Source: Zygnema cylindricum
Lineage: Eukaryota > Streptophyta > Zygnematophyceae > Zygnematales > Zygnemataceae
Assembly: GCA_037447655.1 (NCBI GenBank)
Contig: JBBHKE010000441.1
Span: 200,628 to 228,041, forward strand
Direction of reading: 5' to 3'
Length of the DNA: 27,414 bases
Shown: in pieces, positions 9,344-19,734 of the stretch
Layout: each line of letters opens with the position of its first letter
How positions within the stretch are numbered: the first letter of the stretch is position 1
The notes under the pieces: generated by a model
Seen by the model: the letters and a program-made list of their open reading frames with translations, nothing else
The model's database searches: none
What the model was told of the DNA's origin: nothing
Translations under genes and position numbers: made by a program

Positions 9344-10149
9344 CATAGAGGTTTCATTCGTTAAAAATTTGAATTTTTTACGATTATGCATTATTTTTAG
9401 GGTTTTTTGAACTTTTCGTAAATTTCGTATACTATTCGTGTACGGATGGGATGTACGAATATAATGTACGGAATTCCTAAACAAAGGTTGAAAGTACACA
9501 GTGAACCGCTGTTAGAGTTAAGATATTAGAGTTAAGATATCGATACAGTTTCCCATGCTTTTAGGGTAGCAGCGAAAGTCTGTGTTCACATGTTCAATGC
9601 CTGAATATGTGAGAACACGTTCTCGCGATTTTCTCTCGTCTTTTATGACTCGTAATCAAATTGAATACTCTTTTCCGTGCGACGCACTCAATTTCCCCTG
9701 TCGACGCCATATCTCTGACACATATTTTGTACACCTGTACGAAATAATGAGCAGTTTTAGTACGGACTGACGCATTTTTACATTACACTATCTATAAATA
9801 ATCGACATTAGAATAATTAAGGCTAGCTGAACAGTACCAATGTTAATGTAAACTTTTTTTTTAGTTAAATTTGATTAACTGCAATTTTTTTACGTACATG
9901 CGCGTGATGGGCACTGAAAAAAATAGGGAGTACTCTCCTTCGTGCTAATAAAAAACCCGGTACCTTAATGCATGGGCACATACCCTAAGTTGTAGTAATA
10001 CTTTTGATGAAATTTTTCGTATTTTTATTTTATAATTAAGTCAAAGTCGGTCAACGCATTTTAAAAAATCTGAAATTTTGAATAATGCGCATATGCATTC
10101 TTTTTCAGGGTTTTTTATCGTGCGCATACTAAGAATGAAACCTCTTATG
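9344..10149 (-). mobile_element. Family C TIR element C1 (806 bp, 8-bp duplication)
   Basis: The ends are CATAGAGGTTTCATTC and, inverted, CATAAGAGGTTTCATTC. It is flanked by the direct repeat CTTTGAGA (9336-9343 and 10150-10157). The whole element is a reverse-complement homologue of 20131-20920. It contains a family D-like terminus (about 9498-9527) and a family E-like terminus (GGGTATGTGCCCATG inverted, ending at 9984). 8-bp duplications suggest hAT. No intact transposase. Confidence 0.82.
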
Positions 10150-10157
10150 CTTTGAGA

Positions 10158-11934
10158 CGTGTCGCAGCCGCCATGCCTCACATTCTTTGAAATTTTACCG
10201 TTTTTTGGTTTGGCGAAGCGGAGTACGCGGCCGCTTTTAGGTTTTATCGTGCAATAAACGTCACTAGTAAAAGTATAAAACCCTCCAAAAAAAAAAAAAG
10301 CCATAATTCGTCCAGCTCGGGAGTTGATCCACTTGGAGAATTGTCACGCGTAAAACCACCGGAAAAAAAGTTTTTTTACATATATTTCTGTTCTTCAAGA
10401 TATTTTTTCCTTCCGGCTAATAGTCGCCACGTGGTAAAATCAACGGCCAAAATTTATGAGCCGCCGCGCTGAACCCTCATGCGCCATCGCGCAGAAAGCA
10501 GACTGAAAACAGGGGTTTTAAGAGCCAATGAGGGTGTTTTCCCTTAAAGCGGGGAGCAATCTGATGTTTTCGCATGTGTCATACAGATTTCCTTTTGACT
10601 TTCCTTCAGTTCACAAAAGAACATGTCAGAGAAATTTTGAAAATGTACCACTCCTTGCTGGCGAGCGCGCATTAGTCCTCCACGTGTCGAGCACAAATGG
10701 CACAGAATCGGAGCAAGATGATCCCATGACCTACAATCCTGAAGCAGGCATGCACCCTCTAGCTCATCAAAAACGACAAACAATCTTGCAGATCTCTCCT
10801 ATATCTGTACTGTACTTTCCACGATTTGACGTCATCCGGTCGCTTGTGACGGTCAGCCTAAAGGTTTCCATCAAACTGACTTTATGATAGAGTCTAATAC
10901 GCCAAAATACCGTACAGTACACAGTAAGGCAATTGCATTTAGATACCCTATAATGCCAGGCGCGGGAACTCCGTAAATATATATATTCGTACGAGATTGT
11001 ACACTCCCTGGACACCACTGCGCCACGAGGGCTGTGCACCGAGGTAATTGTTACGCGGACACTAAAGGCTTTGTACGGATGTTCCGACAAAAAAATCGTA
11101 CAAAATGTACACCTCCGGAACACTTACTGGGGTTTGAGGGAGGTCCACCCAGCCCGTCAAAAATCCTGCGTCCTCTCCGGCGGGCCACTAACGGCAACAC
11201 GTGGAAGTACGATTTCTGATACTTTGCCACGTAGCATCTCGACAGTACAGTACTGTACCATTCCCCTTGAGGTACAGCGGTACAGGCGACCTTAACCGAC
11301 CGTCTGGTGCTAAGGATTGTTTTCGGTGTGTGAAAATATCCGATATTATACGACGACCAGTAGGACAACAGGCAGCGGAATGCAAAGGAAAAATCGAAAA
11401 AGTGAACAGAAAGTACGGCGCGATGTCAAGTGGCCAACCAATCAGAAATCTGTACTTTCCAGCCATATCTCAACGTGAATTGCCAGAGATTGTAGTATAA
11501 AAGTCGGTAAGTGGACACCTCGACTCGGTAGATGTTCTAAAAATGTACATTTTCGTACTAATTATTTTGGAATTTTGCGGGGGCGCACTACGAATTGGAT
11601 GCGTCCAGTGACAAAAAAAGTCCCGTCCACTAAACCGCCAAAAGCTTTGTGTCCGTACTAGGGCCCTCTGAAAGTGGCAACGCACTGGTCCGTACATATG
11701 TTTTTACAAATAAAGTTACGTATCGCCAGAGGGATTTTTTCATTTTTTGAACATTTCTTGACAATCCATTCCGTACCAGCGTACGAGAGTATCGCGATGG
11801 TTATCGAACAGATAACTGACATCAATATATCGGTAGTTCATAACGATATCAGCCTTCCGATATATAACCGATATCTCAATTATAAAGGCAAGAGGCTCTC
11901 GAATTCTCGATACACAACGTTAAAAAACACGCCA
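10158..11934. other. No gene confirmed; GTAC-rich DNA
   Basis: Contains palindromic GTAC clusters (for example CAGTACAGTACTG at 11242-11254) and an inverted ATATATCGG..CCGATATAT pair (11826-11867). The best open frame is listed separately. Several overlapping frames at 11034-11500 on both strands are mutually exclusive and show no domain. Confidence 0.4.
10528..10887 (+). CDS. Hypothetical ORF, low support
   Basis: 119 codons from a true ATG to TGA, beginning MRVFSLKAGSNLMFSHVSYR. No domain, signal peptide or membrane segment was recognised. The opposite strand is also open over 10544-10783. Local GC content is higher than in the flanks, which by itself lengthens chance frames. Could be a TE remnant. 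Confidence 0.15.
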   Translation: MRVFSLKAGSNLMFSHVSYRFPFDFPSVHKRTCQRNFENVPLLAGERALVLHVSSTNGTESEQDDPMTYNPEAGMHPLAHQKRQTILQISPISVLYFPRFDVIRSLVTVSLKVSIKLTL

Positions 11935-12054
11935 GCTTCGTCAAATTCTCAGCTTTCAATTGGCGGTCTTAAATTGAAAATCGTACAAGTGTGTACGGAC
12001 AAGATATGTTTTAAGTGGCGAAAAAATTTTAAACACTAATAGCGAAACACGGTG
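11935..12054. mobile_element. Truncated family D element
   Basis: The right end AATAGCGAAACACGGTG is followed by TA. The interior matches unit a of the large D element D5 (CAATTGGCGGTCTTAAATTG and AAGTGGCGAAAAAAT, compare 19855-19930). The left half is missing. Confidence 0.6.
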
Positions 12055-12480
12055 TATCTTCATTATGAGAGACAATGAGGTGCTCTATCATACTGGGGGC
12101 CTCCATAGCCACAACCTTATCTCCTTCGAAGCCTTTATGAGGGCAAGCCCATGGCTTATGCTGGGGCAAGCCAGTTGTTCTCGATGCAGCAAAGAAAGGA
12201 AAGGAAGAAAAAGGAAAGGAAGGAAGGTAAGGAAGGTAAGGAAAGAAGGAAACCTTACATTCCTTAGGTAAGGAATGTGCATCCTATTTTTGAGCTTTTT
12301 AGTCGCCACGTGTAAAAGGTGGGCGGTAGTGTGAGAGAGTTTCCTTTGTATTTTCCTTCAAAGGACACGTGGCGCCTTCCTCGAGAGTTCCTCAATCCTC
12401 CAACATCCCTTTCTTTGCATTCCTTTGATTCCCCGTTCTCTTACCTCCTCGAGAGTTGTGGATTCTTTTACTTATAATCA
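12055..12480. other. No gene; GGAAA simple repeat
   Basis: A GGAAA/GGAAGG-rich stretch at 12192-12252 is followed by an inverted CCTTAC..GTAAGG pair. Three CACGTG sites occur at 12300-12370. No coding stretch recognised. Confidence 0.5.
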
Positions 12481-12489
12481 TAATCGAAC

Positions 12490-13195
12490 CTGACTTTTTT
12501 TTTTCTCTTTTTTCCTCCTCTTTCTTACCTTTTGCTCCTTTCTCCTTCTACAACTTGTTCTCCATCTTCTCCTTCACTTTCTTCTCCTCCCTCTTCTTTG
12601 TCTTCACTCCCCTCTCTTTTGGCTCCGCCTCCCTCTACTCTGTCTTCTTTTCCTCCTTTGTCTCCGCCTCCTTGTCCTTCCCCCCCGACTTTTCTTTTTT
12701 CTCCTCCTCCTCTTCATTCTTCGTTTTCGTCCCTTCCTCCCCCTTTTCTCCTTATCCTTTTCCTTTTTCTCCTTTCCCTCCTCATTGTCCTGCTCCTTTT
12801 TTTCCTCCTCTCCTCCTCCTCAGCGTCCTCCTCTTCTCTTGCCCACCCTTCCATTTTTTCTCCTTCTCTTTCCCCTTGTCTTCCACTTTCTCCTTTTCCT
12901 TCTCCTTCTTCTACTCCTTCCCTTTCTTCTCATTCTCTTTGTCCCTTTTCTTTTCTTAACTGGCTTTATATGCCACGTCTCTTTCTCCTCCTCCTCCTGC
13001 CCCTTTTTCTCCTTGTCTTTTTTGACTTCCGTTTCCTTCTCCTTATTCCCTTCCTCCTCCCTCTTATTCTCGTTCTCCTTCTGCTTCTCCTTGTCCTTGT
13101 TCTTCTTCTCAGGTGGCTTCGACACGTCGCTTTCTCCTACCCCTCCTCCTCTTCTCTCTCCTCTTCCTCCTCATCCCTCTCCTCTGCAATCGACC
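12490..13195. repeat. About 700-bp polypyrimidine tract
   Basis: Almost pure C/T on the plus strand (CTCCTTTTCCT-like, no fixed unit). The minus strand therefore reads as Lys/Glu/Arg-rich protein in all frames (13125-12820 is open for 101 codons). I treat these frames as composition artefacts, although a Lys/Glu-rich coiled-coil gene remnant is possible. Confidence 0.7.
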
Positions 13196-13215
13196 ATAAA
13201 CGTATCTTCTTAGCC

Positions 13216-13800
13216 GCATCCATGATAGCCTTTACCTCCGTCTCTTATTTCGCCAACAATTCGTTGTCGCTTTATTCCCCTTTGTCTGATCTGTGAAGGA
13301 CCCGGCAATCATGGCGTAACAACTCGACTTGTACAGCCCCTCCTTTGCATCCTTGTTCTTCTCCGCCTTCTCTTCTCCTCCTCCCACTACCTCTTAGCCC
13401 CCTCCCCCTTACAGGCTCCTCGAACTTCAAAACCACCTTCCTTTTGAACCCTGCCTCAAACTCACTCCTACACTGCGGCTCCTCCCTTTCGACAACCTTT
13501 CAAGTTGCTCTGCTGCCATCTCATGTCAAAGTTGACCTCTTCCAAGTCCTTTCTCCTCCTCCTCCTCCTCCCCAGATTACATTTCCCCGGCCAGCTAGAC
13601 TTGGAAGTGGTCTCCGCCTTTTTGCCGAGCAAAACATAATACTGTAGTACGTCAGATTTTATATTAAGTACTGCGTGATACCATAAGGAAAATAGCCGAA
13701 AGGTATGGAAAACACACCAGGTGAATTGAAGTTGTAATTAGTAGTAAAAGCAAAAGAACAAGAAGCAAATGGTGTACTATGATGATACACTGATCACTGC
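13216..13800. repeat. Diverged tandem unit X
   Basis: Homologous to 14010-14600 at about 800-bp offset: TTATTCCCCTTTGTC, CCTCAAACTC.CTCCTACA and a shared tail TGATCACTGCGTA versus TGATCATTGCATA. On the minus strand, X reads CRSEFEAGFKRKVVLKF where Y reads CRKEFEVGFMRKVDLYF. X also has SFTDQTKGNK where Y has SFAEWTKGNK. The unit may therefore once have coded on the minus strand. Confidence 0.65.
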
Positions 13801-13802
13801 GT

Positions 13803-13970
13803 ACGGAGAAGAAAGAAGTAGAGAAGAAGGAGACGAAGGAGGAAGAGGAGGATGAGAAGAGAGAAAGAGAAGAAGCAAAAGGAGAACACTGAAGAGGAGG
13901 AGGAGAAAAGGGAAAAAGATATGAAAGAGGAGGAGAGAAAAAAAGAGAAGGCAGGACAAAGTAAAACCGG
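13803..13970. repeat. Polypurine tract
   Basis: GAAGAAG/GGAGGA-rich on the plus strand, the mirror of the polypyrimidine tract at 12490-13195, so the two could pair intramolecularly. It separates units X and Y. Confidence 0.7.
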
Positions 13971-14009
13971 AAGTAAGAAAGTTGGGAGTTCGCCTTCCCC
14001 TCGCGTCTT

Positions 14010-14600
14010 GTTACTCCACCAAAACCCGGTTCCCTGCGCTAACCTCGCCTTGGCTGTTGCCACCTTATTCCCCTTTGTCCACTCTGCAAAAGACCTTGAT
14101 CTTGTGGCCTCTCGGCTCCGCTGTTACGCAACCTCTTTCATGTTCCTCTTCTTCTCTTTTTCCTTCTCCTTCTCCTCCTCTATTTCCCGCTTCCACTTAG
14201 CTTCCCCCTCCTTAGGCATTGCCTCTGCTTTTCTTGAAATACAAATCCACTTTCCTCATGAACCCCACCTCAAACTCCTTCCTACATCGTGACTCCTCCC
14301 CTCCCCTTCACCAGACACTAATTCCTCGTGTCATCGTTGACGGACTCACATTCATTTCCTCCTTTTCCCAATTCCCATATTGCGTTCCTCTACAAGTTTT
14401 AAACTTGGAAAAAGTCCTTTCCTTTGTGCTGATCAAAACAGTGTAGTGCATCGAGGCAGAATTCATATCTACTGCGTATGTTGCTGGAAAAAAGGAAACT
14501 AAGGTATGTAAGTCACAATAGGTACATGCAAGTTGATTTTACCAGTAAAAGCGAAACAACAAAAAACAAAAGTTGCAGCACGAGGACTCACTGATCATTG
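14010..14600. repeat. Diverged tandem unit Y
   Basis: Second copy of unit X, with its own internal CT tract (14140-14190). Minus-strand frames are interrupted by stops, as in X, so both are either non-coding or pseudogenes. Confidence 0.65.
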
Positions 14601-14610
14601 CATAATTTTC

Positions 14611-16774
14611 TCGAACCTTTTCCAAATTCCTAACTTTATAATTGTGTGTGAAATGTTTTGAATGAAGAACCCAGCAAGTGTTTCGTCAAGAGGCAAGATT
14701 GGGTACTTGATACTTGAACTTTCTCATAAAAACCAAGAAAACCACCAATTTAACAAAACATTATCCTTGAATTGATAAAAGGCTCAAGCTTGTTGTTAAC
14801 CTTCGGCTTTTGTACCATTCCTGAGATGCTTCCCCTTTAAGGTGGAATGCTTTTCCACATTAGTGTTTATATAGTTTCCAATTTGATTTGATCCAAACCA
14901 CAGGTTAAAACGGAATGTTGCTCACTTTTTAAAATTAAGTTTCTCGGCTTACTGTAAATCAAATATCTTACCTACATTTTCCCTTACCAAATTTGCTCTT
15001 ACTCTAATAGGCTTGGGCTTTAAAGCTGCTGCCAAAAGAGATATGTGCCCAACCACATTCAAGTCAAACAAAAGATTCCGCATACTTACCAATCACAAAT
15101 AAAATACCTAAACGCCTCATATGCATTTAATCCACATAAGGCACAAAATCCAAGAATTGGCGCTTTATATTTAATTTACAAAAGCAAATTTCATCAGGCG
15201 CTACTACTGACTTTATTAAAACAACTTGTTAACCTTGATCCAAAGAACAACAAGTCTCAAGAGGAATAAAAAAGAATAATGGTTATCTTCCATTTTTCTG
15301 ATTCCAAAATAGAGGCATAAAATTCCACAACAACAATCATACCTGTCATGATCAAAGGCTATAAATTGAGGAGGACAACAACTTTGTATGACAAACTTGA
15401 CATTTCGATTACCCATTCAGCGAAGAGAGACAAAAAGTACATGCAAGGCAAAGTAGAGAGAAAAACGGCGAATACTTCATCAAAAACTCCAAGAATCCTA
15501 GCCAGGGTCCTCCGTGACTTTCAGCCACTTCTGGAGCTTCAAAGTTACGGGATTCAATACTAATCCGAGCTCATCACTTTTGTGTGTGCATCATTGATAA
15601 CATCCCTTCACACGTTGCCATGTGCTAAAAAATCATTAACTACAGTATGTACAACACCTCTATGATGCATATTGGGACATACTTGTAAGAAAACAAATTG
15701 TTTACTAAGAATTGGTGAAAAGTTTAACAAACCAATTATCCGGAGAGAATTGCACTCATTTGGTGCTTCGTGTTTGTGCTGTACTAATATTATTACAAAC
15801 TGCTTTTGGGAAACATGTTTTTAAAACAGAACTGCACGAGACAGTTTGGGATAGAAACTTTGCATGTTACTATAAAGGTTTGAAGTTTTAACATTTTAAC
15901 CTTCAAATTGAAAGTTCAAATGGAAACAAACCGAATCAAACTGAAGAACGTGACTGTTGGACTAGAATGTGATTCATTGTCTTAATGCGCCAAACGAAAA
16001 CAATAGGTCCCGCTAAATCCTATTCCTCCGTACAACACAGATACTATTCGGGAAATCCGCATATGGTAGGTAAACTGTATGAAATAAGCACTATATATAG
16101 TTTAAAATTGTTTTCGCACAATCAACCAGTAATTCCATCGAAGGGAAATCACTTAAACGATACACACTTAAGAGAGTGTTCAGTTTAAACAATTCGATTT
16201 TTAAAAGTTGTGACCCTTAAAACCTTATTCAAATCTCAGAATGACTTGTGGACAAAAAAAATATGCGGATAACCTTGCTTTTTATATTTATCATGTATAG
16301 CGCACATCATTAAACATTATTAATAAAGTTGTCTTTCCTATTTTTATTTGACACGGAATGAAAATAACAATTTTCAACATTGATGAATGTTTCTTTGGAT
16401 TTTCATGGATGGTCGTAAAAAAACAATAACTTTCCAATTTCAAAAAGACAATTGATGTTCAATTTCAATTGTCAAATATTTAAAACTTATTAAGCCATGT
16501 GAATATAAAAATTTTTAGCATAATTTTGTAGTGGTGTACATCGAACAAGCTTTACCAATCATTGATGTGTATTGTTTTGAAGGGTCTTGATGGTCGACGT
16601 GTCGAGCCTCTAGTATATTAACATTGATATTGCGATATCATGATTTTCCACAAAGTTCATTTTGTATTATTCAAACGTGTTATTTCAAAAGTCGTCGAGG
16701 CTGAAAAGTTCTTTATTTTATGTAATAAATTCCCATGGGGGGAATTTTAGGAAAATCTACGTGGACACTCCAAA
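14611..16774. other. No gene recognised
   Basis: AT-rich DNA. The open frames at 15045-15269, 15348-15563 and 15985-16188 are under 75 codons and show no domain. It lies outside the duplicated block that begins at 16775, and no TE terminus was recognised. Confidence 0.5.
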
Positions 16775-17454
16775 CTTCTAGACGAACACCCATACAAAAA
16801 AACATGGACAAAATTGTACAATTTTAGCACATCTATTGCGCCAAAGGGGTGTCTACACGAACTTGTAAAAGAAATTGTGTCCGACAAACTCGTAATGTAA
16901 CCTTTGCCAAGTCCATTCCTCTTAGAGGACCATTCTTTCATGTAAAAGAGGGAGACGGATCTCAACCCCGATCGAGATAACCATCGATGAACCTTTTTTT
17001 GACTTTGTATGGCGACCAATCTGGCAGGGAGGCAACTATTGATACTCATCATTATTTAATAAACTTATCACCTTTTAAGTCGCTTTTGGCTTCCCGCAAA
17101 TTGTATTTAGCTTGATAACCAACCTAAGTTACGACATGGAGTTTGTGACTCTAACTGTCAACTTCACATCTACGGCTTTAATAAGTTGATGTGGAACAAC
17201 GGTTGACATTTCATGAAAGTCGTTGAGGAGCTATTTTGCCAACGCGGCCTTTTACTTTAAATGGTCCACTCTATTTTAGGAGAGCCATTAGTGCTCCTTT
17301 ATATTTCAAAACTAAATGTTTTGAAAATCACCGGGAAAAATATTTGTATAGACTTCCAACAACTTTTCGGGCGCAAGATTAGGTGAATTGTGCTTGAGTC
17401 TTTGGTGTCGAGAGCCATAACTATATAGTTCTATTAAATAAGAGAAAATACTCT

Positions 17455-17682
17455 ATTCTTATTGTTTGGAAGAAAGGCGACTCACTCCTCATGTTTGGAG
17501 ACTAGCATAATGTGAACAAAAGAACGGTGAACACTCTTTCACATATTGATGATTTGCTCGATCAACTTCAGGTGCTATGTGCTTCATGTGTCTTAACTTG
17601 GTAAAAAGTTTATTATCATATTCGAATCACTGATGAAGATGTGCAAAAAACTACGTTTTGAACGCAGATTGAGCATTTTTAG
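17455..17682 (+). pseudogene. Ty3/gypsy reverse transcriptase remnant, copy 1
   Basis: Plus-strand translation reads ILIVWKKGDSLLMFGD, stop, HNVNKRTVNTLSHIDDLLDQ, then a degraded segment and HIRITDEDVQKTTF. This matches the order of the Ty3/gypsy RT palm: V-KKDGS, DYRALNK.TV, IDDLLDQL, then YHQIRI.EED..KTAF. At least three in-frame stops are present (17510s, 17590s, 17660s). The frame is then broken by insertion of E1 at 17686. A degraded continuation follows E1 (18653-18893). Upstream DNA (16775-17454) is probably part of the same element but no domain is certain. Confidence 0.8.
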
Positions 17683-17685
17683 TTA

Positions 17686-18649
17686 GGGTACGTCCCCATG
17701 TGTTAAAGTATCGACTTTAATCTGTCGTTTTCGCACAAAACGCAGTTCCGTACGAGAAAAACTTTAGACGTACAAAAAAATCAACTCTTTAAAAGTAAAG
17801 CAAACGTCAAGTCTATACTTTGAATGTACTTCATATTTGTCGTCATCTTAACAAATTTTGGCGTATTCCTATTTTCGACCCCCATGCAAGAGATTCCAGC
17901 CCGTCAAAAAACTTCATCAAAAATCACCTTGCGAGGTGATTTTAGGGAAAGTACCGCCCAAAACAACAAATGCAAAACGGCACACGCACGCGACACACGA
18001 GCGGGAAAATTTTAGGACGACTCACTATTTTTCTCCCTGGCCGTCACGTGCATGTACAGAAAATACGAGGATGTAAGGAAAAAAAACTGAAGGGGTCGCG
18101 GACCTCGAACCTCCACTTTCATTCATGGGTCCTCGGTAAAATTTTGCGTCGTTGTCGCCTCTCCCCTCTCCCTCTCACACTATCACTTTTATCTCACACT
18201 TTTTAGAATGAGGCACGACAAAATTGGTATGAAATTAAAGATGTTTGAAAAATAATTCTTTTTACTACCCTTCATGTATATTTTTATGGCAAGTATAGCG
18301 AAAAAAGTAGAGAAAACGAAATTCGGTATCCATGGCCAAAAGTCCTTGAATCTGTGACGTCGACGTTGTCACAAGTGAGCGTGACGTCACGATGTTAGAA
18401 AACCCTAAACATCTGTCATGTCACTAAATTACAAAAATGTAGACGTCTACAACTGTCGTTGTTTTTGTTGGCGTCACTAATTTCGTAGTCGTCGTCAACC
18501 GTCACAAAGTTGTACCTACGTCTACAACCGTCACATTTCAAAGTTCCGATTTCAATTTCGCACGTAGGGACGCTTTTCAAAGTAGTACGGAACACTTCAC
18601 TACAGTCCAAAATAGTTTTTCAAAGTATCGCTTACATGGGGACGTACCC
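17686..18649. mobile_element. Family E TIR element E1 (964 bp, TTA duplication)
   Basis: 16-bp perfect TIRs GGGTACGTCCCCATGT at both ends, with TTA at 17683-17685 and 18650-18652. The interior has GTAGACGTCTACAA-like motifs (18438-18536) shared with E2, and CACGTG near 18044. GGG ends plus a TWA duplication indicate PIF/Harbinger. No transposase frame. It interrupts the gypsy RT. Confidence 0.9.
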
Positions 18650-18652
18650 TTA

Positions 18653-18893
18653 CCTATTAAAACGTTAAGGCTAATCGCAAAATCGCCATGTTGCCAATAA
18701 GGAATGAACTACACCGCTAATCGTTATTAGTGTTAAAATTTTGTTTGTGTTAATGCGAAATTATAATAAACAATACTAATGTAGTGCAAGGAGACGTGGC
18801 AGATTAACGATTAGCGGTGTATCATATTGACAGAGATCGGGCCATGCTAGTTCGAGATGCATCACTAACGGAACCACTCTGGAATTAGAGTAA
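18653..18893 (+). pseudogene. Gypsy RT continuation, split by D3
   Basis: After removing E1, the sequence GCATTTTTAGTTA joins on and reads FLVTY.NVKANRKIA, roughly the FLVMPFGLTNAPA segment of gypsy RT. A different frame continues as C-C-Q-stop-GMNYHIDRDRA once D3 is removed. Highly decayed; the assignment relies on its position next to the clear RT motifs. Confidence 0.4.
18712..18819. mobile_element. Family D TIR element D3 (108 bp, TA duplication)
   Basis: Begins CACCGCTAATCGTTATTAG and ends TTAACGATTAGCGGTG, with TA at 18710-18711 and 18820-18821. Smallest complete D copy here; inserted in the decayed gypsy sequence. Confidence 0.82.
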
Positions 18894-19627
18894 GGGTGGC
18901 GTTCTATCAAGATTTTCTGTAATTGTACGGGCAACATTACAGGATGCTACATTTTGAACGATGTGCTATCAAGAGTCTGTAATCCACGTGCTCAGAAGTG
19001 AGTGGTGCCACGTAAGATATGATCGTATTTGAAAATCGTCAAATATTTTTTACACCTACCAACTTCAACTCGAAATCATCATTTGCATACCATGTACATG
19101 CGGACCAGGGCATCGTACCACACAAATTTTGTACTCTTTGCAAACGCTTGTCAGATGCCAGCTCATTTTTTTAGGGTTTCTGCATTTTCGCGTGACGAAT
19201 GAGCGCCTCCACAAATAATGTGATGAATGGCCGGTAACAAAAATAGCGCGACGAAAGTTCGTTAAGAAATTACTTTTGTGATTTCGGTTGTATTTTTGAA
19301 TGTATATATCATGTGAGAAATTTTTCGATTTCCGTTGGTTGCCGTCTTGACACGTATATTCGTTGTCCAACGTGTCGTCGCTCAAATTTTTCTGTAAATG
19401 GTGATGTACCTCCTCGAGGTACATCGCCATTTACAGAAACTTTGGAAGCGAATGCTTCGCAAAAAAGCATCCAACGGTAATTGTTACCTCCTAGACCTTT
19501 GGAGAATATTGGAAAGATTCTCTGTAATGTTGTTCGCCCATAAAAGCAAAATAAGAGGTACGGCGTAGTACGGAGAGGTCCGGATTTCTGTAAACAACCT
19601 CCCTTTTCGTCTGATGGAACGCCACCC
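18894..19627. mobile_element. Family F TIR element F1 (734 bp, TAA duplication)
   Basis: Left end GGGTGGCGTTCTATCA, right end TGATGGAACGCCACCC; TAA at 18891-18893 and 19628-19630. Subterminal CTGTAATCCACGTG (left) and ATAAAAGCAAAATAA (right) recur in the other F copies. It contains a 51-nt hairpin at 19389-19439 (24-bp arms, one mismatch). The minus frame 19430-19065 (121 codons) is not preserved in F2 and is rejected as coding. PIF/Harbinger-like by termini and duplication. Confidence 0.9.
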
Positions 19628-19670
19628 TAATTGTTTTTTTTTGTTTTTTTACTCTAATTTTTTCATTACT

Positions 19671-19689
19671 CTTATTACGATTCGCGGTG
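19671..19689. repeat. Orphan family D right end
   Basis: TTACGATTCGCGGTG matches the D terminus but is followed by TC rather than TA, and no left partner was found. Probably a decayed fragment. Confidence 0.4.
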
Positions 19690-19734
19690 TCTTATTCCAC
19701 TATCTTCCGATTTTATCAGATCGATACGAGTCTA

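Larger units (their letters stand above)
16775..19061. repeat. About 2.29-kb direct duplication, copy 1
   Basis: Corresponds to 21453-23739 at a constant 4678-bp offset. All stretches that I compared were identical and no indel was seen. It contains the dead gypsy pol, element E1, element D3 and the left part of F1. The left edge begins CTTCTAGACGAACACCC after unrelated flanks. On the right, identity decays inside the F element, from position 19062. Confidence 0.93.

Noticed and set aside
12456-13296. Long plus-strand frames rich in Ser, Phe, Leu and Pro (167, 254 and 142 codons)
   Set aside because: Consequence of near-pure C/T DNA; stops are rare in all plus frames and no domain or start context is present.
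16747-17052. 101-codon minus frame, repeated at 21299-21730 as a 143-codon frame
   Set aside because: Antisense to the gypsy remnant; the frame extends across the duplication edge into unrelated sequence in each copy, and no domain is recognised.
17824-18206. Overlapping plus frames repeated exactly at 22502-22884
   Set aside because: They lie inside element E1. Identity between the copies comes from the recent block duplication, not selection, and the frames show no domain.
19065-19430. 121-codon minus frame in F1 as a gene
   Set aside because: Covers the hairpin and is not preserved in F2, F4 or F3.
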